Of a stretch of 64,000 nucleotides of DNA, positions 49,784-58,675 are shown one piece after another (position 1 is the stretch's first letter; every line of letters starts with the position of its first letter). A program made the translations under genes and the position numbers. Source of the DNA: Flaviflagellibacter rhizophilus. GTDB taxonomy: Bacteria; Pseudomonadota; Alphaproteobacteria; Rhizobiales; Methylopilaceae. A model generated the notes under the pieces. The model was not told where the DNA came from, ran no database searches, and saw only the letters and a list, made by a program, of their open reading frames with translations. The DNA is taken from the NCBI RefSeq assembly GCF_033898525.1, contig NZ_JAXAFJ010000011.1:1-64000 (forward strand), given 5' to 3'.

Positions 49784-51514
49784 ATGATCCGGCTACAGAT
49801 GGACAGTTCGGTGTTCCGGATGGGCAGTGTGGACAGCGCGGGCGAACCACAAGAAGGCGACGGCCTGCGGCGGCGAGCCGGCGGAAGCATGCCACCGGCG
49901 CTTCCCTCCCGGGCACGGGTTCTGCTGCGGCACGCGGTTTCGGGTGCCGAGAAAGGCTTGATCTCGCGGGAAGAGGCCCTGCTGAGTATCCCTCCGCTGC
50001 TGCTCGACGAACTGCTCCACCCCACCATCGACCCGGATTTCCAGCGCTGCGTCATCGCCCGCGGCCTGCCCGCCTCGCCGGGCGCGGCCTGGGGACACAT
50101 CGTCTTCTCGCCTAGCGAAGCCGAGCGGCTGGCAGGCGATGGATTGCGCGTCATCCTCGTCAGGGTGGAGACCAGCCCGGAAGACATCCATGGCATGCAC
50201 GCCTCGGCCGGCATTCTGACCGCGCGCGGCGGCCGCACCAGCCACGCCGCCGTGGTGGCGCGCGGCATGGGCAAGCCCTGCGTCACCGGCGCAGGCGAGA
50301 TCCGTGTCGACGAGCGTGCGGGCGTCATGTTCGCCGGCGGCATGGAGCTGAAGGCCGGGGCCATCATCACCCTAGACGGCACTGCGGGCCAGGTGCTGGA
50401 AGGCGTGGCGCCGATGACGGAACCGGAACTGCCGCCGGACTTCACGACCATCCTGGAATGGGCCGACGACGCACGAACCATGGGCGTGCGTTCCAATTCC
50501 GACACGCCGGGCGATGTTGCCGTTGCGCGTAGGCTCGGCGCGGAAGGCATCGGGCTCTGCCGCACCGAGCACATGTTCTTCGACGCGCAGCGCATCAGGG
50601 CCGTGCGCGAAATGATCCTGGCCGAAACCGAGGAACACCGCCGCTCATCGCTCGCCACCCTGCTGTCCGTCCAGCGCGGCGATTTTGCCGAGATCTTCAA
50701 GATCATGGCCGGCCTGCCGGTTACGATCAGGCTGCTGGACCCGCCGCTGCACGAATTCCTGCCGAAAACGGACGAAGACACGGCCGAGATCGCCCAGGCG
50801 CTCGGGATGTCGCCTGAGAAGATGCGCCGGCGGGCGAGCGAGCTCGACGAATTCAACCCGATGCTCGGCTTCCGCGGGTGCCGGCTCGCCATCGCTTACC
50901 CAGAGATCGTGGAGATGCAGGCTCGCGCGATCTTCGAGGCTGCCGTGATGGTGGAGCGGGAGACGGGCACGGCCGTGAAGCTGGAGATCATGGTGCCGCT
51001 GGTGTCCATGCGCACCGAGCTTGACCTCGTAAAGTTGCACATCGACGCCACGGCCGGCGCCGTCGAGACCGAGATGCGCGCGAGGATAGGCTATCAGGTC
51101 GGCACCATGATCGAGTTGCCGCGTGCCGCGCTCTGCGCGGCCGACATCGCGCGCACGGCCGACTTCTTCTCGTTCGGCACCAACGACCTGACGCAGACGG
51201 TTTTTGGAATGTCACGCGACGATGCCGGCACGTTCCTGGGCGCCTACATCCTGAAGGGCATTCTGCCGAACGACCCATTCACCTCCATCGATGTGGAAGG
51301 CGTGGGAGAGCTGGTCGCCATTGCTGCCGAACGCGGGCGCCGCACGCGCCCCGACCTGAAGCTCGGCCTGTGCGGCGAACATGGCGGGGATCCCGCCTCC
51401 ATCGCCTTCTGCCAGTCGATCGGCCTCTCCTACGTGTCGTGTTCTCCCTACCGGGTGCCGATTGCCCGGCTGGCCGCCGCGCAGGCGGCCCTGCGAGCAA
51501 AGCAGGCCGCTTAA
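49784..51514 (+). CDS. PPDK-like PEP-utilising protein lacking the ATP-grasp domain
   Basis: A 576-residue protein matching the C-terminal two thirds of pyruvate, phosphate dikinase. The phosphohistidine domain carries GGRTSHAAVVARG (His154), and the PEP/pyruvate barrel carries GLCRTEHMFF, FGTNDLTQ and the catalytic CGEHGG (Cys530). The match begins around LLRHAVSGAEKGLISREEALLSI, where full-length PPDK has just finished its nucleotide-binding domain. The roughly 340-residue ATP-grasp part is absent, and no remnant was seen upstream. ATGs at 49784, 49799 and 49889 are all possible starts. The intact PEP-side residues suggest function rather than decay. Confidence 0.85.
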   Translation: MIRLQMDSSVFRMGSVDSAGEPQEGDGLRRRAGGSMPPALPSRARVLLRHAVSGAEKGLISREEALLSIPPLLLDELLHPTIDPDFQRCVIARGLPASPGAAWGHIVFSPSEAERLAGDGLRVILVRVETSPEDIHGMHASAGILTARGGRTSHAAVVARGMGKPCVTGAGEIRVDERAGVMFAGGMELKAGAIITLDGTAGQVLEGVAPMTEPELPPDFTTILEWADDARTMGVRSNSDTPGDVAVARRLGAEGIGLCRTEHMFFDAQRIRAVREMILAETEEHRRSSLATLLSVQRGDFAEIFKIMAGLPVTIRLLDPPLHEFLPKTDEDTAEIAQALGMSPEKMRRRASELDEFNPMLGFRGCRLAIAYPEIVEMQARAIFEAAVMVERETGTAVKLEIMVPLVSMRTELDLVKLHIDATAGAVETEMRARIGYQVGTMIELPRAALCAADIARTADFFSFGTNDLTQTVFGMSRDDAGTFLGAYILKGILPNDPFTSIDVEGVGELVAIAAERGRRTRPDLKLGLCGEHGGDPASIAFCQSIGLSYVSCSPYRVPIARLAAAQAALRAKQAA

Positions 51515-51597
51515 CCCGTTCCTAACCTTAAGCCGCGATAACCATCCGGGTGTTGCTGTTGCGCCGCTATCGAAGGCGGCGCGCCCGGAAGGACCGC

Positions 51598-52593
51598 ATG
51601 ACCGCTCGTCGCGCCACGATCCTCAAATTCGGCCTTGCCCTCGGCGCGGCCGTGCTGTTCCCCAGCATCATAGGGTTCGCAGACGCCGCGGCTCTCGGGA
51701 ATGCGCAGGTCGACGCAGGCGACCGCTGGCGCAGCTATCTGACGGCCGCGCCGCCGCGCCATGCCGTCGAGGCTGTTGCGCTGGACGCCTTCGATTTCGG
51801 CCTTCCCGCAGCGTCGCTGAACGAGCCGGCCGGGTTTGTGGTGGCTTATGCGCCTCTGGAGGGCCACGACGAAGCCGCCGGCAAGGCCATTGCCGAACGC
51901 CACAACCTGCCAAAGGCTGTCGCATCGAGGTTCGCCTTTGCGCAACCGGCCATCGCGCCCGCCCGATCCGAACCGCCGGCACACGACCTGCCGGAGGCGG
52001 TGCGCGCCGGACGAGGGGCGACCATTGGCGGCGCGACGCCGGCGCCGCTCTTCCTTAACGCGTCGATCACGCCGAACGAAGCCTTTCCCTCCTCGATCGC
52101 CGCTCCGGCTCCTCTGGTGCTGGCGCCGAGCACGCGGCTCTCGGCTGCCACCATGCTGGGGCTGGACGAGAAGGAACTGGTGCGGTCCAAGAAGTGCCTG
52201 GCCGAGGCTGTCTATTTCGAGGCACGGGGTGAGCCGGAGCGCGGGCAATATGCCGTCGCGCAGGTGGTCATGAACCGCACCCGCTCGCCCTATTATCCCA
52301 ACGATGTGTGCGGCGTCGTCTACGAGAACAAGAACAAGCGCAACGCTTGCCAGTTCTCCTTTGCGTGCGATGGAATTCCGGACCGCATCTTCGATCGCAC
52401 AGCTTATGCATTGGCGCAGGACATCGCGGAAGATGTGCTGGTGAACGGGGCTTATCTGCCTGATATCGGCACCGCCACCCATTACCATGCGACCTATGTC
52501 CGGCCGCACTGGATCCGCGACATGATCAAGGAAGAGAAGCTGGGCAGCCACATCTTCTACCGTGTCCGCAACTGGTCCGAGGAAGGCGTTTAG
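51598..52593 (+). CDS. SleB-type cell wall hydrolase
   Basis: A 331-residue protein with an N-terminal signal anchor (about 10-32), a long Ala/Pro linker and a C-terminal Hydrolase_2 domain (about 200-325). CLAEAVYFEARGEPERGQYAVAQVVMNR contains the catalytic Glu typical of SleB/CwlJ lytic enzymes, followed by CQFSFACDG. Many alphaproteobacteria use such proteins in peptidoglycan remodelling. The ATG at 51598 follows GGAAGGA. Its stop overlaps that of the convergent LysR gene. Confidence 0.88.
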   Translation: MTARRATILKFGLALGAAVLFPSIIGFADAAALGNAQVDAGDRWRSYLTAAPPRHAVEAVALDAFDFGLPAASLNEPAGFVVAYAPLEGHDEAAGKAIAERHNLPKAVASRFAFAQPAIAPARSEPPAHDLPEAVRAGRGATIGGATPAPLFLNASITPNEAFPSSIAAPAPLVLAPSTRLSAATMLGLDEKELVRSKKCLAEAVYFEARGEPERGQYAVAQVVMNRTRSPYYPNDVCGVVYENKNKRNACQFSFACDGIPDRIFDRTAYALAQDIAEDVLVNGAYLPDIGTATHYHATYVRPHWIRDMIKEEKLGSHIFYRVRNWSEEGV

Positions 52594-53474
52594 TCTTCGC
52601 GGCACTCGAAGTGGCCGCGCATCTTCTGCAGATCGCTCCCGACCACGTCGAGGAAGGTCCGCACCCGGGCACTGCTGCGGATATCCGGATGGGTGAGGAG
52701 CCACAGGCCGGCCTCGATGTTGCGCTCGATGGGCAGCAGGCGCTTCAGCCCCAGTTGTGAGCCGATATAGCAGGGCAGGGGGCCGATCCCGATGCCGGCC
52801 TCGATGGCCTCGGCCAATCCAAGAACGCTGCTCAGCGCATAGACCTGATTTTCCTCCGGAACCGTGTCCCGGATGGTGCGCATGATGCGGATCGATGTCA
52901 GGTTCTCGCCCGGCAGCACCCACATGCGATCCCGCAAATCGGCGATTGTCTCGGCCTGCGCTTCTTCCGCACGGCCGTAGACGCTCCACACGATGTCGGC
53001 GATGCGCCGGCCGACGAGGGTTTCGGGCGGGGACGAGGTCGCGCGGATGGCGATGTCGGCGTCTCGCCGGGAGAGGTTCAGCGCCTCGTTGCTGCTGACG
53101 ATGTCGAGCCGAATCTGGGGGTATGCCTGCCGAAAGCGGGCGAGGATCGGTGTCAGGGTGTAGTTGAGCAGCGCATCGTTGGTCGTGATGCGCAGGTCGC
53201 CCGAGGGCTTCAGATCCTGCCCCGCAATGCGCCGTTCGAACGCAACCACGTCATCGGCCATGCGGGTGGCGAGGCCCACCATTTCCTCGCCAGCCGCCGT
53301 GAGCGTATAGCCGCCGCGCTTCCTGTCGAACAGCCGCGCCCCGAGCCTCCCCTCAAGCGCGCCCAATCGGCGGAACACCGTGGACGTGTTCACACCGAGA
53401 CGGTCTCCAGCCCCGGCGAGCGAGCGCATGTCGGCCACCGCTTTCACAAGCCTGAAGTCATCCCACGCCAGCAA
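52590..53474 (-). CDS. LysR family transcriptional regulator
   Basis: A 294-residue LysR regulator with an N-terminal winged helix-turn-helix (about 3-62; LAGAGDRLGVNTSTVFRRLGALEGRLGARLFDR) and a type 2 periplasmic-binding-like effector domain (about 90-290). No divergent target gene is present, so its regulon lies elsewhere. A set of TGCAC inverted repeats just upstream of its start suggests autoregulation. The effector is unknown. Confidence 0.93.
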   Translation of the reverse strand: MLAWDDFRLVKAVADMRSLAGAGDRLGVNTSTVFRRLGALEGRLGARLFDRKRGGYTLTAAGEEMVGLATRMADDVVAFERRIAGQDLKPSGDLRITTNDALLNYTLTPILARFRQAYPQIRLDIVSSNEALNLSRRDADIAIRATSSPPETLVGRRIADIVWSVYGRAEEAQAETIADLRDRMWVLPGENLTSIRIMRTIRDTVPEENQVYALSSVLGLAEAIEAGIGIGPLPCYIGSQLGLKRLLPIERNIEAGLWLLTHPDIRSSARVRTFLDVVGSDLQKMRGHFECRED

Positions 53475-53497
53475 TGCCCGCCTCCGGATTGCGCCGA

Positions 53498-53535
53498 TGC
53501 ACGACCCTATCAGCGGCGGTGCACAATGTCGTGCA
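53498..53535. promoter_or_regulatory. TGCAC inverted repeats, likely LysR operator
   Basis: TGCACGAC at 53498-53505 is mirrored by GTCGTGCA at 53528-53535, and within the second part TGCAC-N6-GTGCA (53520-53535) is itself an interrupted palindrome. The cluster lies 24-61 bases upstream of the LysR start on the minus strand, where autoregulatory sites of such proteins are usually found. Confidence 0.5.
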
Positions 53536-53556
53536 AGCTAACGTCGGCAGAAAGGA

Positions 53557-54510
53557 TCAGGCGCGGGTGCCCAGCCGCAGCCCGGCCGGCCGCTCGGCCA
53601 CCACTTCCCGGCGAAAGCGGAACAATTGAGCGGGACGGCCGCCGGTCTCCGTCGAACTGGCGCCTGTCGGCTCCACCAGTTCGCCGGCCTCGACCAGACG
53701 GTGGAAGTTCTGCTTGTGCAGATGGCGTCCCGATATCGCCTCCACCGTGCGCTGCAGCTCCGTGAGGGTGAAGGTCTCCGGCATCAGTTCGAACACGACC
53801 GGCCGGTATTTAAGCTTCGCCCGCAAGCGTCCCATGGCAGTCGCAAGGATACGGCGGTGGTCGAACCTCATCGAACGCCCAAGATGCCGGACGTCGTGCC
53901 GCGCCAAGGCGGCCTTGCGCCCATCGCGGCGGGACTCTTCCACAAGGCCGGCCTCGTACATCAGTTCGTATCGATCGAGCACCTTCTCCTCATCCCATTC
54001 CCCACCCCGGCCAAAAGCGAGCTGGAAGCGCGCGCGGCGATCCGTCGGTGAGGTGCCGCTCTCCTGGGACCAGGTGTTCAGCAGGGGCATCAGGTAATCG
54101 AGCAGCGCGGGCGGACCGTCGCGCCAGTCCTCCCATGGGAAGTGATCGTACCAGGGATGGAAGCCGGCCTTTGCGGACGTGCCCGCGGCGTCGGTTCGCC
54201 GCGTCAGCGCCAGATAACCGACCGAGACGATGTGCGGCCCGGCATCACCGGCGCGCATGTGCCGGCCACGGTCCCCGAAGGTGTACAATTGCTCGACATA
54301 ACCGACATCCAGCGCCGTCTGCTCCCGTACCCAGGAGCGCAGTCCCATCTCAAAGGTCCTGTGCTGGCGCGGATCGAAGGGACCGGACGGCAGCCCGGCG
54401 TCGGTTTCCGGCGCCGCTGCCTCTGTTACGAGGACGCACGGCGCGCCAGCCTCCATCGCGACGATTGCTGCGGTGAGGTTGATCTCGAGGGAAGTCCCGG
54501 CACCGCTCAT
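53557..54510 (-). CDS. NadQ-like NAD biosynthesis regulator (COG4111)
   Basis: A 317-residue protein with a degenerate Nudix-like N-terminal part (about 15-150; GPFDPRQHRTFEMGLRSWVREQTALDVGYVEQLYTFGD) and a C-terminal winged-helix region (about 235-300). This architecture matches COG4111, described as the NAD regulator NadQ in alphaproteobacteria; the identification is from memory of the family. nadABC genes are not in the window. The ATG at 54510 follows TTAGGGTG. It lies 21 bases downstream of the HD-domain gene. Confidence 0.65.
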   Translation of the reverse strand: MSGAGTSLEINLTAAIVAMEAGAPCVLVTEAAAPETDAGLPSGPFDPRQHRTFEMGLRSWVREQTALDVGYVEQLYTFGDRGRHMRAGDAGPHIVSVGYLALTRRTDAAGTSAKAGFHPWYDHFPWEDWRDGPPALLDYLMPLLNTWSQESGTSPTDRRARFQLAFGRGGEWDEEKVLDRYELMYEAGLVEESRRDGRKAALARHDVRHLGRSMRFDHRRILATAMGRLRAKLKYRPVVFELMPETFTLTELQRTVEAISGRHLHKQNFHRLVEAGELVEPTGASSTETGGRPAQLFRFRREVVAERPAGLRLGTRA

Positions 54511-54531
54511 GGCATGCACCCTAACATGGCA

Positions 54532-55131
54532 TCAGGGGCAGGCGGGGCCGCAGAGGACGCGAAAGCGGGCCAGGAAACGTGCGGACGCGACATCCGCCGT
54601 CCAAGGTTCCATGTCGGAATCCGCCGGTATGCCTTGGGGCCTGCCGAAGAAGCGCCGGGCCTCATCATGGCCGAAGCCGGCAAGCTGGGTCGCTTCCAGA
54701 TAGGCCGCCGCCTGGTCGGCCCGCTTCAGCACCTTCCGGTGCACCTCCGGCAGATCGGGCGGAAGGCCGAAGCGGATGTGGATGGCCCGCATGAGCCGCA
54801 GTTCGACATCCTTGTAGGAGGAGCCCAGCACGGCCTTGAAAGGGCTGATGATGTCCGAAACCACGTATTCCGGAGCATCGTGGAGCAGGATGGCCAGCCG
54901 CCAGCGGTCGGAGAGATCCGGCTTCAGTGCCCGGGCGATCTGCTCCACCAAGACGGAATGCTGCGCGACGGAGAAGATGTTTGCGCCGCGCGTCTGCCCG
55001 TTCCAGCGCGGGACGCGGGCCAGCCCGTGGGCGATGTCGTCGATCTCGATGTCCAGCGGCGACGGGTCGAGCAGGTCGAGCCGACGGCCCGAGAGCATGC
55101 GCTGCCAGGCGCGGGGAGGGGCATCGACCAT
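54532..55131 (-). CDS. HD-domain hydrolase (YfbR-like)
   Basis: A 199-residue HD-superfamily phosphohydrolase. Metal ligands appear in SVAQHSVLVEQIA (His) and AILLHDAPEYVVSDI (His-Asp), with a distal Asp in LKRADQAAAYLEA, similar to the 5'-deoxynucleotidase YfbR group. The ATG at 55131 lies one base after the stop of the glycosylase gene, suggesting co-transcription; a TTG further upstream is possible. Substrate unproven. Confidence 0.85.
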   Translation of the reverse strand: MVDAPPRAWQRMLSGRRLDLLDPSPLDIEIDDIAHGLARVPRWNGQTRGANIFSVAQHSVLVEQIARALKPDLSDRWRLAILLHDAPEYVVSDIISPFKAVLGSSYKDVELRLMRAIHIRFGLPPDLPEVHRKVLKRADQAAAYLEATQLAGFGHDEARRFFGRPQGIPADSDMEPWTADVASARFLARFRVLCGPACP

Positions 55132-55132
55132 G

Positions 55133-55723
55133 TCAGCGAGCCAGAGCCGCAACGTCTTCGTGGCGGAAGCAGCCCGTGAGGTGGTCGTTGACCATGCCCG
55201 TGGCCTGCATGAACGCGTAGACGATGGTGGGACCGCAGAATTTGACGCCACGCCGTTTCAATTCGCGTGACATCCGCCGCGCCAGCTCGGTCTCCGTGGG
55301 CACCTCTGAACGGTCGCCGAAGCAGTTTTGCACCGGCGCGTCGCCCACCATGCTCCACAGCACCGAGGAAAAGCCGCAGCCCTCGTCCATGATGTCGAGC
55401 CAAGCCCTTGCCGAAAGCACGGCACCTTCGATCTTCATGCGGTTGCGAACAATACCGGCGTCATTCATCAGCGCCGCGATCTTCGCCTCGTCATAGGCCG
55501 CGATCTTCTCAGGCGCGAAACCGTCGAAGGCAGCGCGGAAGTTCTCGCGCTTGCGCAAAATGGTGATCCACGAGAGGCCGGCCTGGAAGCCATCGAGGAT
55601 CAGCTTTTCGAAGAGGGCGCGGTCGTCATATTCCGGAACGCCCCAGTCCTCGTCGTGATAGGCGAGGTAGAGAGGGTCCGTTCCCGGCCAATGGCAGCGG
55701 CAACGCCCATCGGGGCACAGCAT
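55133..55723 (-). CDS. tag: DNA-3-methyladenine glycosylase I
   Basis: A 196-residue TagI-family glycosylase removing 3-methyladenine. The N-terminal CRCHW and the C-terminal NDHLTGCFRH supply the Cys and His ligands of the structural zinc, and the catalytic/recognition segment YLAYHDEDWGVPEYDDRALFEKLILDGFQAGLSW is diagnostic. The ATG at 55723 was chosen; a GTG at 55732 is also possible. It heads a short run with the HD hydrolase. Confidence 0.94.
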   Translation of the reverse strand: MLCPDGRCRCHWPGTDPLYLAYHDEDWGVPEYDDRALFEKLILDGFQAGLSWITILRKRENFRAAFDGFAPEKIAAYDEAKIAALMNDAGIVRNRMKIEGAVLSARAWLDIMDEGCGFSSVLWSMVGDAPVQNCFGDRSEVPTETELARRMSRELKRRGVKFCGPTIVYAFMQATGMVNDHLTGCFRHEDVAALAR

Positions 55724-55917
55724 CGCACTCACGATTGCGCGCCCGCCCGACCGGCGCGCTTGACCCGCCCGAGCGTGGCGTGGTGCATGCCCGCGATCTG
55801 TCGGCTCATCGTGTGCGAAGCATGGATCGTGACGCGCATGTGAGCCGATAATTCGCAGCAATCCGGCAGGGTTTCAACCCGCGCCAAATCTGCGTTTGAA
55901 CGTTTCCGAGGATGGAC

Positions 55918-56370
55918 ATGACAGGTGAAGGCCTTCAGCTCGGCCGTGTGAGCGGCGTTCCGCAATCGCCCGAGGAAGCCGTCCTGGACCGGGTGCCCAA
56001 TGCACATCCCGGCACCCACTACGTTGCGCGGTTCACCTGCCCGGAATTCACGGCGCTGTGCCCGGTCACCGGCCAGCCGGATTTCGCCACGCTCGTCATC
56101 GACTACGTGCCGGATCGCTTCCTGCTGGAATCGAAATCGCTGAAGCTGTTCCTGTTCTCGTTCCGCAATCATGGCTCGTTCCATGAGAGCTGCACGGTGG
56201 AGATCGGCAAGCGCATCGTAGACCTGATCCAGCCGGTCTGGTTCAGGATCGGCGGTTACTGGTATCCGCGCGGTGGCATCCCCATCGATGTGTTCTGGCA
56301 GCACGGGACCTTGCCGGAAGGCGTATGGGCACCTGATCAGGGCGTGGCGAACTACAAGGGGCGTGGCTGA
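55918..56370 (+). CDS. queF: NADPH-dependent 7-cyano-7-deazaguanine reductase
   Basis: QueF reduces preQ0 to preQ1 in queuosine synthesis. The 150-residue length is that of the unimodular type. The catalytic Cys48 lies in FTALCPVTGQPDFA, with Asp55 nearby, and the QueF motif ESKSLKLFLFSFRNHGSFHE follows. The ATG at 55918 is favoured by GAGGA at 55908-55912; the ATG at 55912 overlaps that site. It converges with ygfZ, whose stop is three bases beyond. Confidence 0.96.
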   Translation: MTGEGLQLGRVSGVPQSPEEAVLDRVPNAHPGTHYVARFTCPEFTALCPVTGQPDFATLVIDYVPDRFLLESKSLKLFLFSFRNHGSFHESCTVEIGKRIVDLIQPVWFRIGGYWYPRGGIPIDVFWQHGTLPEGVWAPDQGVANYKGRG

Positions 56371-56373
56371 AGC

Positions 56374-57246
56374 CTACTGCGCGGCTTCCGGCAGTGGATC
56401 GCCCGGGAACCGGAACTGCGCCCAGGAGGGCCGCTGCAGGGTCAGCGAGGCTTCACCCGCGCGGATCGGCTCGCCCGCGTTCAGCACATCCTCGGCCCGG
56501 TCGAGGCGGAGAGTAGCGAGGCCCTGAGTTCCGCTGACCGAGCCCAGCTTGCCCAGAGAGCGTTCGCCGGCTGTGATCTCCGATCCGGGCTCTGCCGGTC
56601 CTGTGATCGCCACCGGCACGATGCGCGTGCGCGCCGTGCCGCGATGCTGCATGCGGCTGACGATTTCCTGCCCGATATAGCAGCCCTTGCGGAAGTCCAC
56701 GCCGCCGAACTGGTCCATGTCCGCTTCGTGCGGGAACGCGTCGCCAAATGCGAAATCCTTCCCGCCCTCGGGAACGCCAAGCCCGATGCGGTGCGCGTGA
56801 TACTCCGCTTCCGACACCTGTTCGACTTCATGTTCAGCAAGAAGATGAAGGTCGTCGGGTGCCATAATCGCCCGCCACCCCAAGGCGCTCAGGCGGGGAT
56901 CGGCGAATGTCATGGTTAATACGGGAGGGGCTTCGCCTCCAAAAAGCGAAACGACAGCAAGGTCTTCGATGGTTAACGTCACCTTCGCTCTGAGCTTGTA
57001 GAGCATCAGGCGTTTGCGCAGTTCCTCGGCCTGTCCCGCCCTGACGTCGAGAAGGAAGCCGTCCGCCTGTCCGACGACGAAGAAGTCCGCGATGATCTTG
57101 CCCTGCGGAGTCAGCAGCGCCGAATAGCGCGCGTTTCCCGGCTCAAGCGTTCCCACGGACGAGGTGACGAGATTGTTCAGGAAGTGCGGCGCCTCCGGCC
57201 CCTGGATGCGCAGGACCGAACGATCGGTAAGAATTGCGGCTTTCAC
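56374..57246 (-). CDS. ygfZ: Folate-binding protein YgfZ (iron-sulfur cluster repair)
   Basis: A 290-residue member of the aminomethyltransferase-like YgfZ family, which supports maturation or repair of certain Fe-S enzymes using tetrahydrofolate. The family signature KGCYIGQE is at 187-194, with its conserved Cys. The GTG at 57246 is chosen because AAAGGTG lies upstream and the product starts with MKAAILTDRSVLRIQG, as in homologues. It is divergent from the dihydroorotase-like gene. Confidence 0.92.
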   Translation of the reverse strand: MKAAILTDRSVLRIQGPEAPHFLNNLVTSSVGTLEPGNARYSALLTPQGKIIADFFVVGQADGFLLDVRAGQAEELRKRLMLYKLRAKVTLTIEDLAVVSLFGGEAPPVLTMTFADPRLSALGWRAIMAPDDLHLLAEHEVEQVSEAEYHAHRIGLGVPEGGKDFAFGDAFPHEADMDQFGGVDFRKGCYIGQEIVSRMQHRGTARTRIVPVAITGPAEPGSEITAGERSLGKLGSVSGTQGLATLRLDRAEDVLNAGEPIRAGEASLTLQRPSWAQFRFPGDPLPEAAQ

Positions 57247-57322
57247 GGCAGCACCTTTGCTTGCGCGGCGAGGCTGCGGAACGTAATCCCGGTGCCGCAG
57301 GCTCACAAGGGCAGGGATGGAC

Positions 57323-58657
57323 ATGGCCGAGACCTTCGACACCGTTTTCCGTGGCGGCACCATCGTCAATCAGGATGGTCCTCACCGGGCCGATCTCGGG
57401 GTTCGTGACGGCCGCATCGCCCTGATCGGCGAGCTCGGCGCGGCGTCCGCCGGCGAGGTGGTGGACTGCACGGGGCTGCACCTGCTGCCCGGCGTCATCG
57501 ACACGCAGGTTCACTTCCGCGAGCCCGGCCCCACCCACAAGGAAGACCTGGAGAGCGGATCGCGCGCGGCGGTCATGGGCGGCGTGACGGCTGTGTTCGA
57601 GATGCCGAACACCAATCCACTGACTATCACGGCCGAGGCGCTGGAGGACAAGCTGTCCCGCGCCAGGGGCCGCATGCACTGCGACCACGCCTTCTTCATC
57701 GGCGGCACGCATGACAACGTCGCCGATCTGCCGGAGCTGGAGCGTCTGCCGGGCTGCGCCGGCGTGAAGGTCTTCATGGGCTCGTCCACCGGCTCGCTTC
57801 TTGTCGATGATGATCCCGGCGTTCGGGCCATCCTCTCCGTGATCCGCCGTCGTGCGGCCTTCCACTCGGAGGACGAGGGACGGCTCAATGCACGCAAGGG
57901 CGAGCGCGTGCCCGGCGATCCCGCGAGCCATCCTGTCTGGCGCGACGCCGAGGCGGCCCTGATGTGCACCGAGCGGCTGGTGCGCATCGCCCGGGAGACG
58001 GGTGCGCGCATCCACGTGCTGCACATCTCCACCGCCGAGGAGATGCGCTTCCTCGCCGGTCACAAGGACGTGGCTACGGTGGAGACGACGCCGCACCACC
58101 TGACCCTGACCGATGAGCTCTACGCCACACTCGGCACCAAGCTGCAGATGAACCCGCCGGTTCGGTCGGCCGAGCACAGGGCCGGCATATGGTGGGGGCT
58201 GGAGCAGGGAGTGGTGGACGTTCTCGGCTCCGATCATGCCCCCCACACCCTTGAGGAGAAGGCGAAGCCTTATCCTGACTCGCCCTCGGGCATGACGGGC
58301 GTTCAGACTTTGGTTCCGGTGATGCTCGACCATGTCGCCGCGGGCCGGCTTAGCCTGGAGCGCTTTGTCGATCTGTCGAGTGCGGGACCCGCACGCATCT
58401 TCAACATCGCCGGCAAGGGCCGCCTCGCGGCCGGCTATGATGCCGACATCACGGTCGTGGACCTCAAGCGGCGAGAAACGATCCGCGACAGCTGGATCGC
58501 GTCCAAGCCGGGCTGGACTCCATATGACGCCGTTGAAGTGACCGGCTGGCCGGTCGGCACTGTTGTGCGTGGCCATCGCGTCATGTGGGAGGGCGAACTG
58601 CACGACCCTGCGAAGGGAGCGCCCGTCCGCTTCATGGAAACACTGCCGCGCGCATAG
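57323..58657 (+). CDS. Dihydroorotase-like amidohydrolase
   Basis: A 444-residue member of the class I dihydroorotase group. The N-terminal motif reads GVIDTQVHFREPGPTHKEDLESGS: the second metal His (His64) is present, but the first His of the usual HxH is Gln62. The lysine loop GVKVFMGSSTG, TTPHHLTL and GSDHAPHTLEEK are conserved. Hyphomicrobial paralogues with this change are commonly annotated as dihydroorotase. It may nevertheless have altered metal content or another substrate. No pyrB is adjacent. The ATG at 57323 is favoured by AGGGATGGA. Confidence 0.85.
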   Translation: MAETFDTVFRGGTIVNQDGPHRADLGVRDGRIALIGELGAASAGEVVDCTGLHLLPGVIDTQVHFREPGPTHKEDLESGSRAAVMGGVTAVFEMPNTNPLTITAEALEDKLSRARGRMHCDHAFFIGGTHDNVADLPELERLPGCAGVKVFMGSSTGSLLVDDDPGVRAILSVIRRRAAFHSEDEGRLNARKGERVPGDPASHPVWRDAEAALMCTERLVRIARETGARIHVLHISTAEEMRFLAGHKDVATVETTPHHLTLTDELYATLGTKLQMNPPVRSAEHRAGIWWGLEQGVVDVLGSDHAPHTLEEKAKPYPDSPSGMTGVQTLVPVMLDHVAAGRLSLERFVDLSSAGPARIFNIAGKGRLAAGYDADITVVDLKRRETIRDSWIASKPGWTPYDAVEVTGWPVGTVVRGHRVMWEGELHDPAKGAPVRFMETLPRA

Positions 58658-58675
58658 CGGTCGGCTGGCGCCCGC

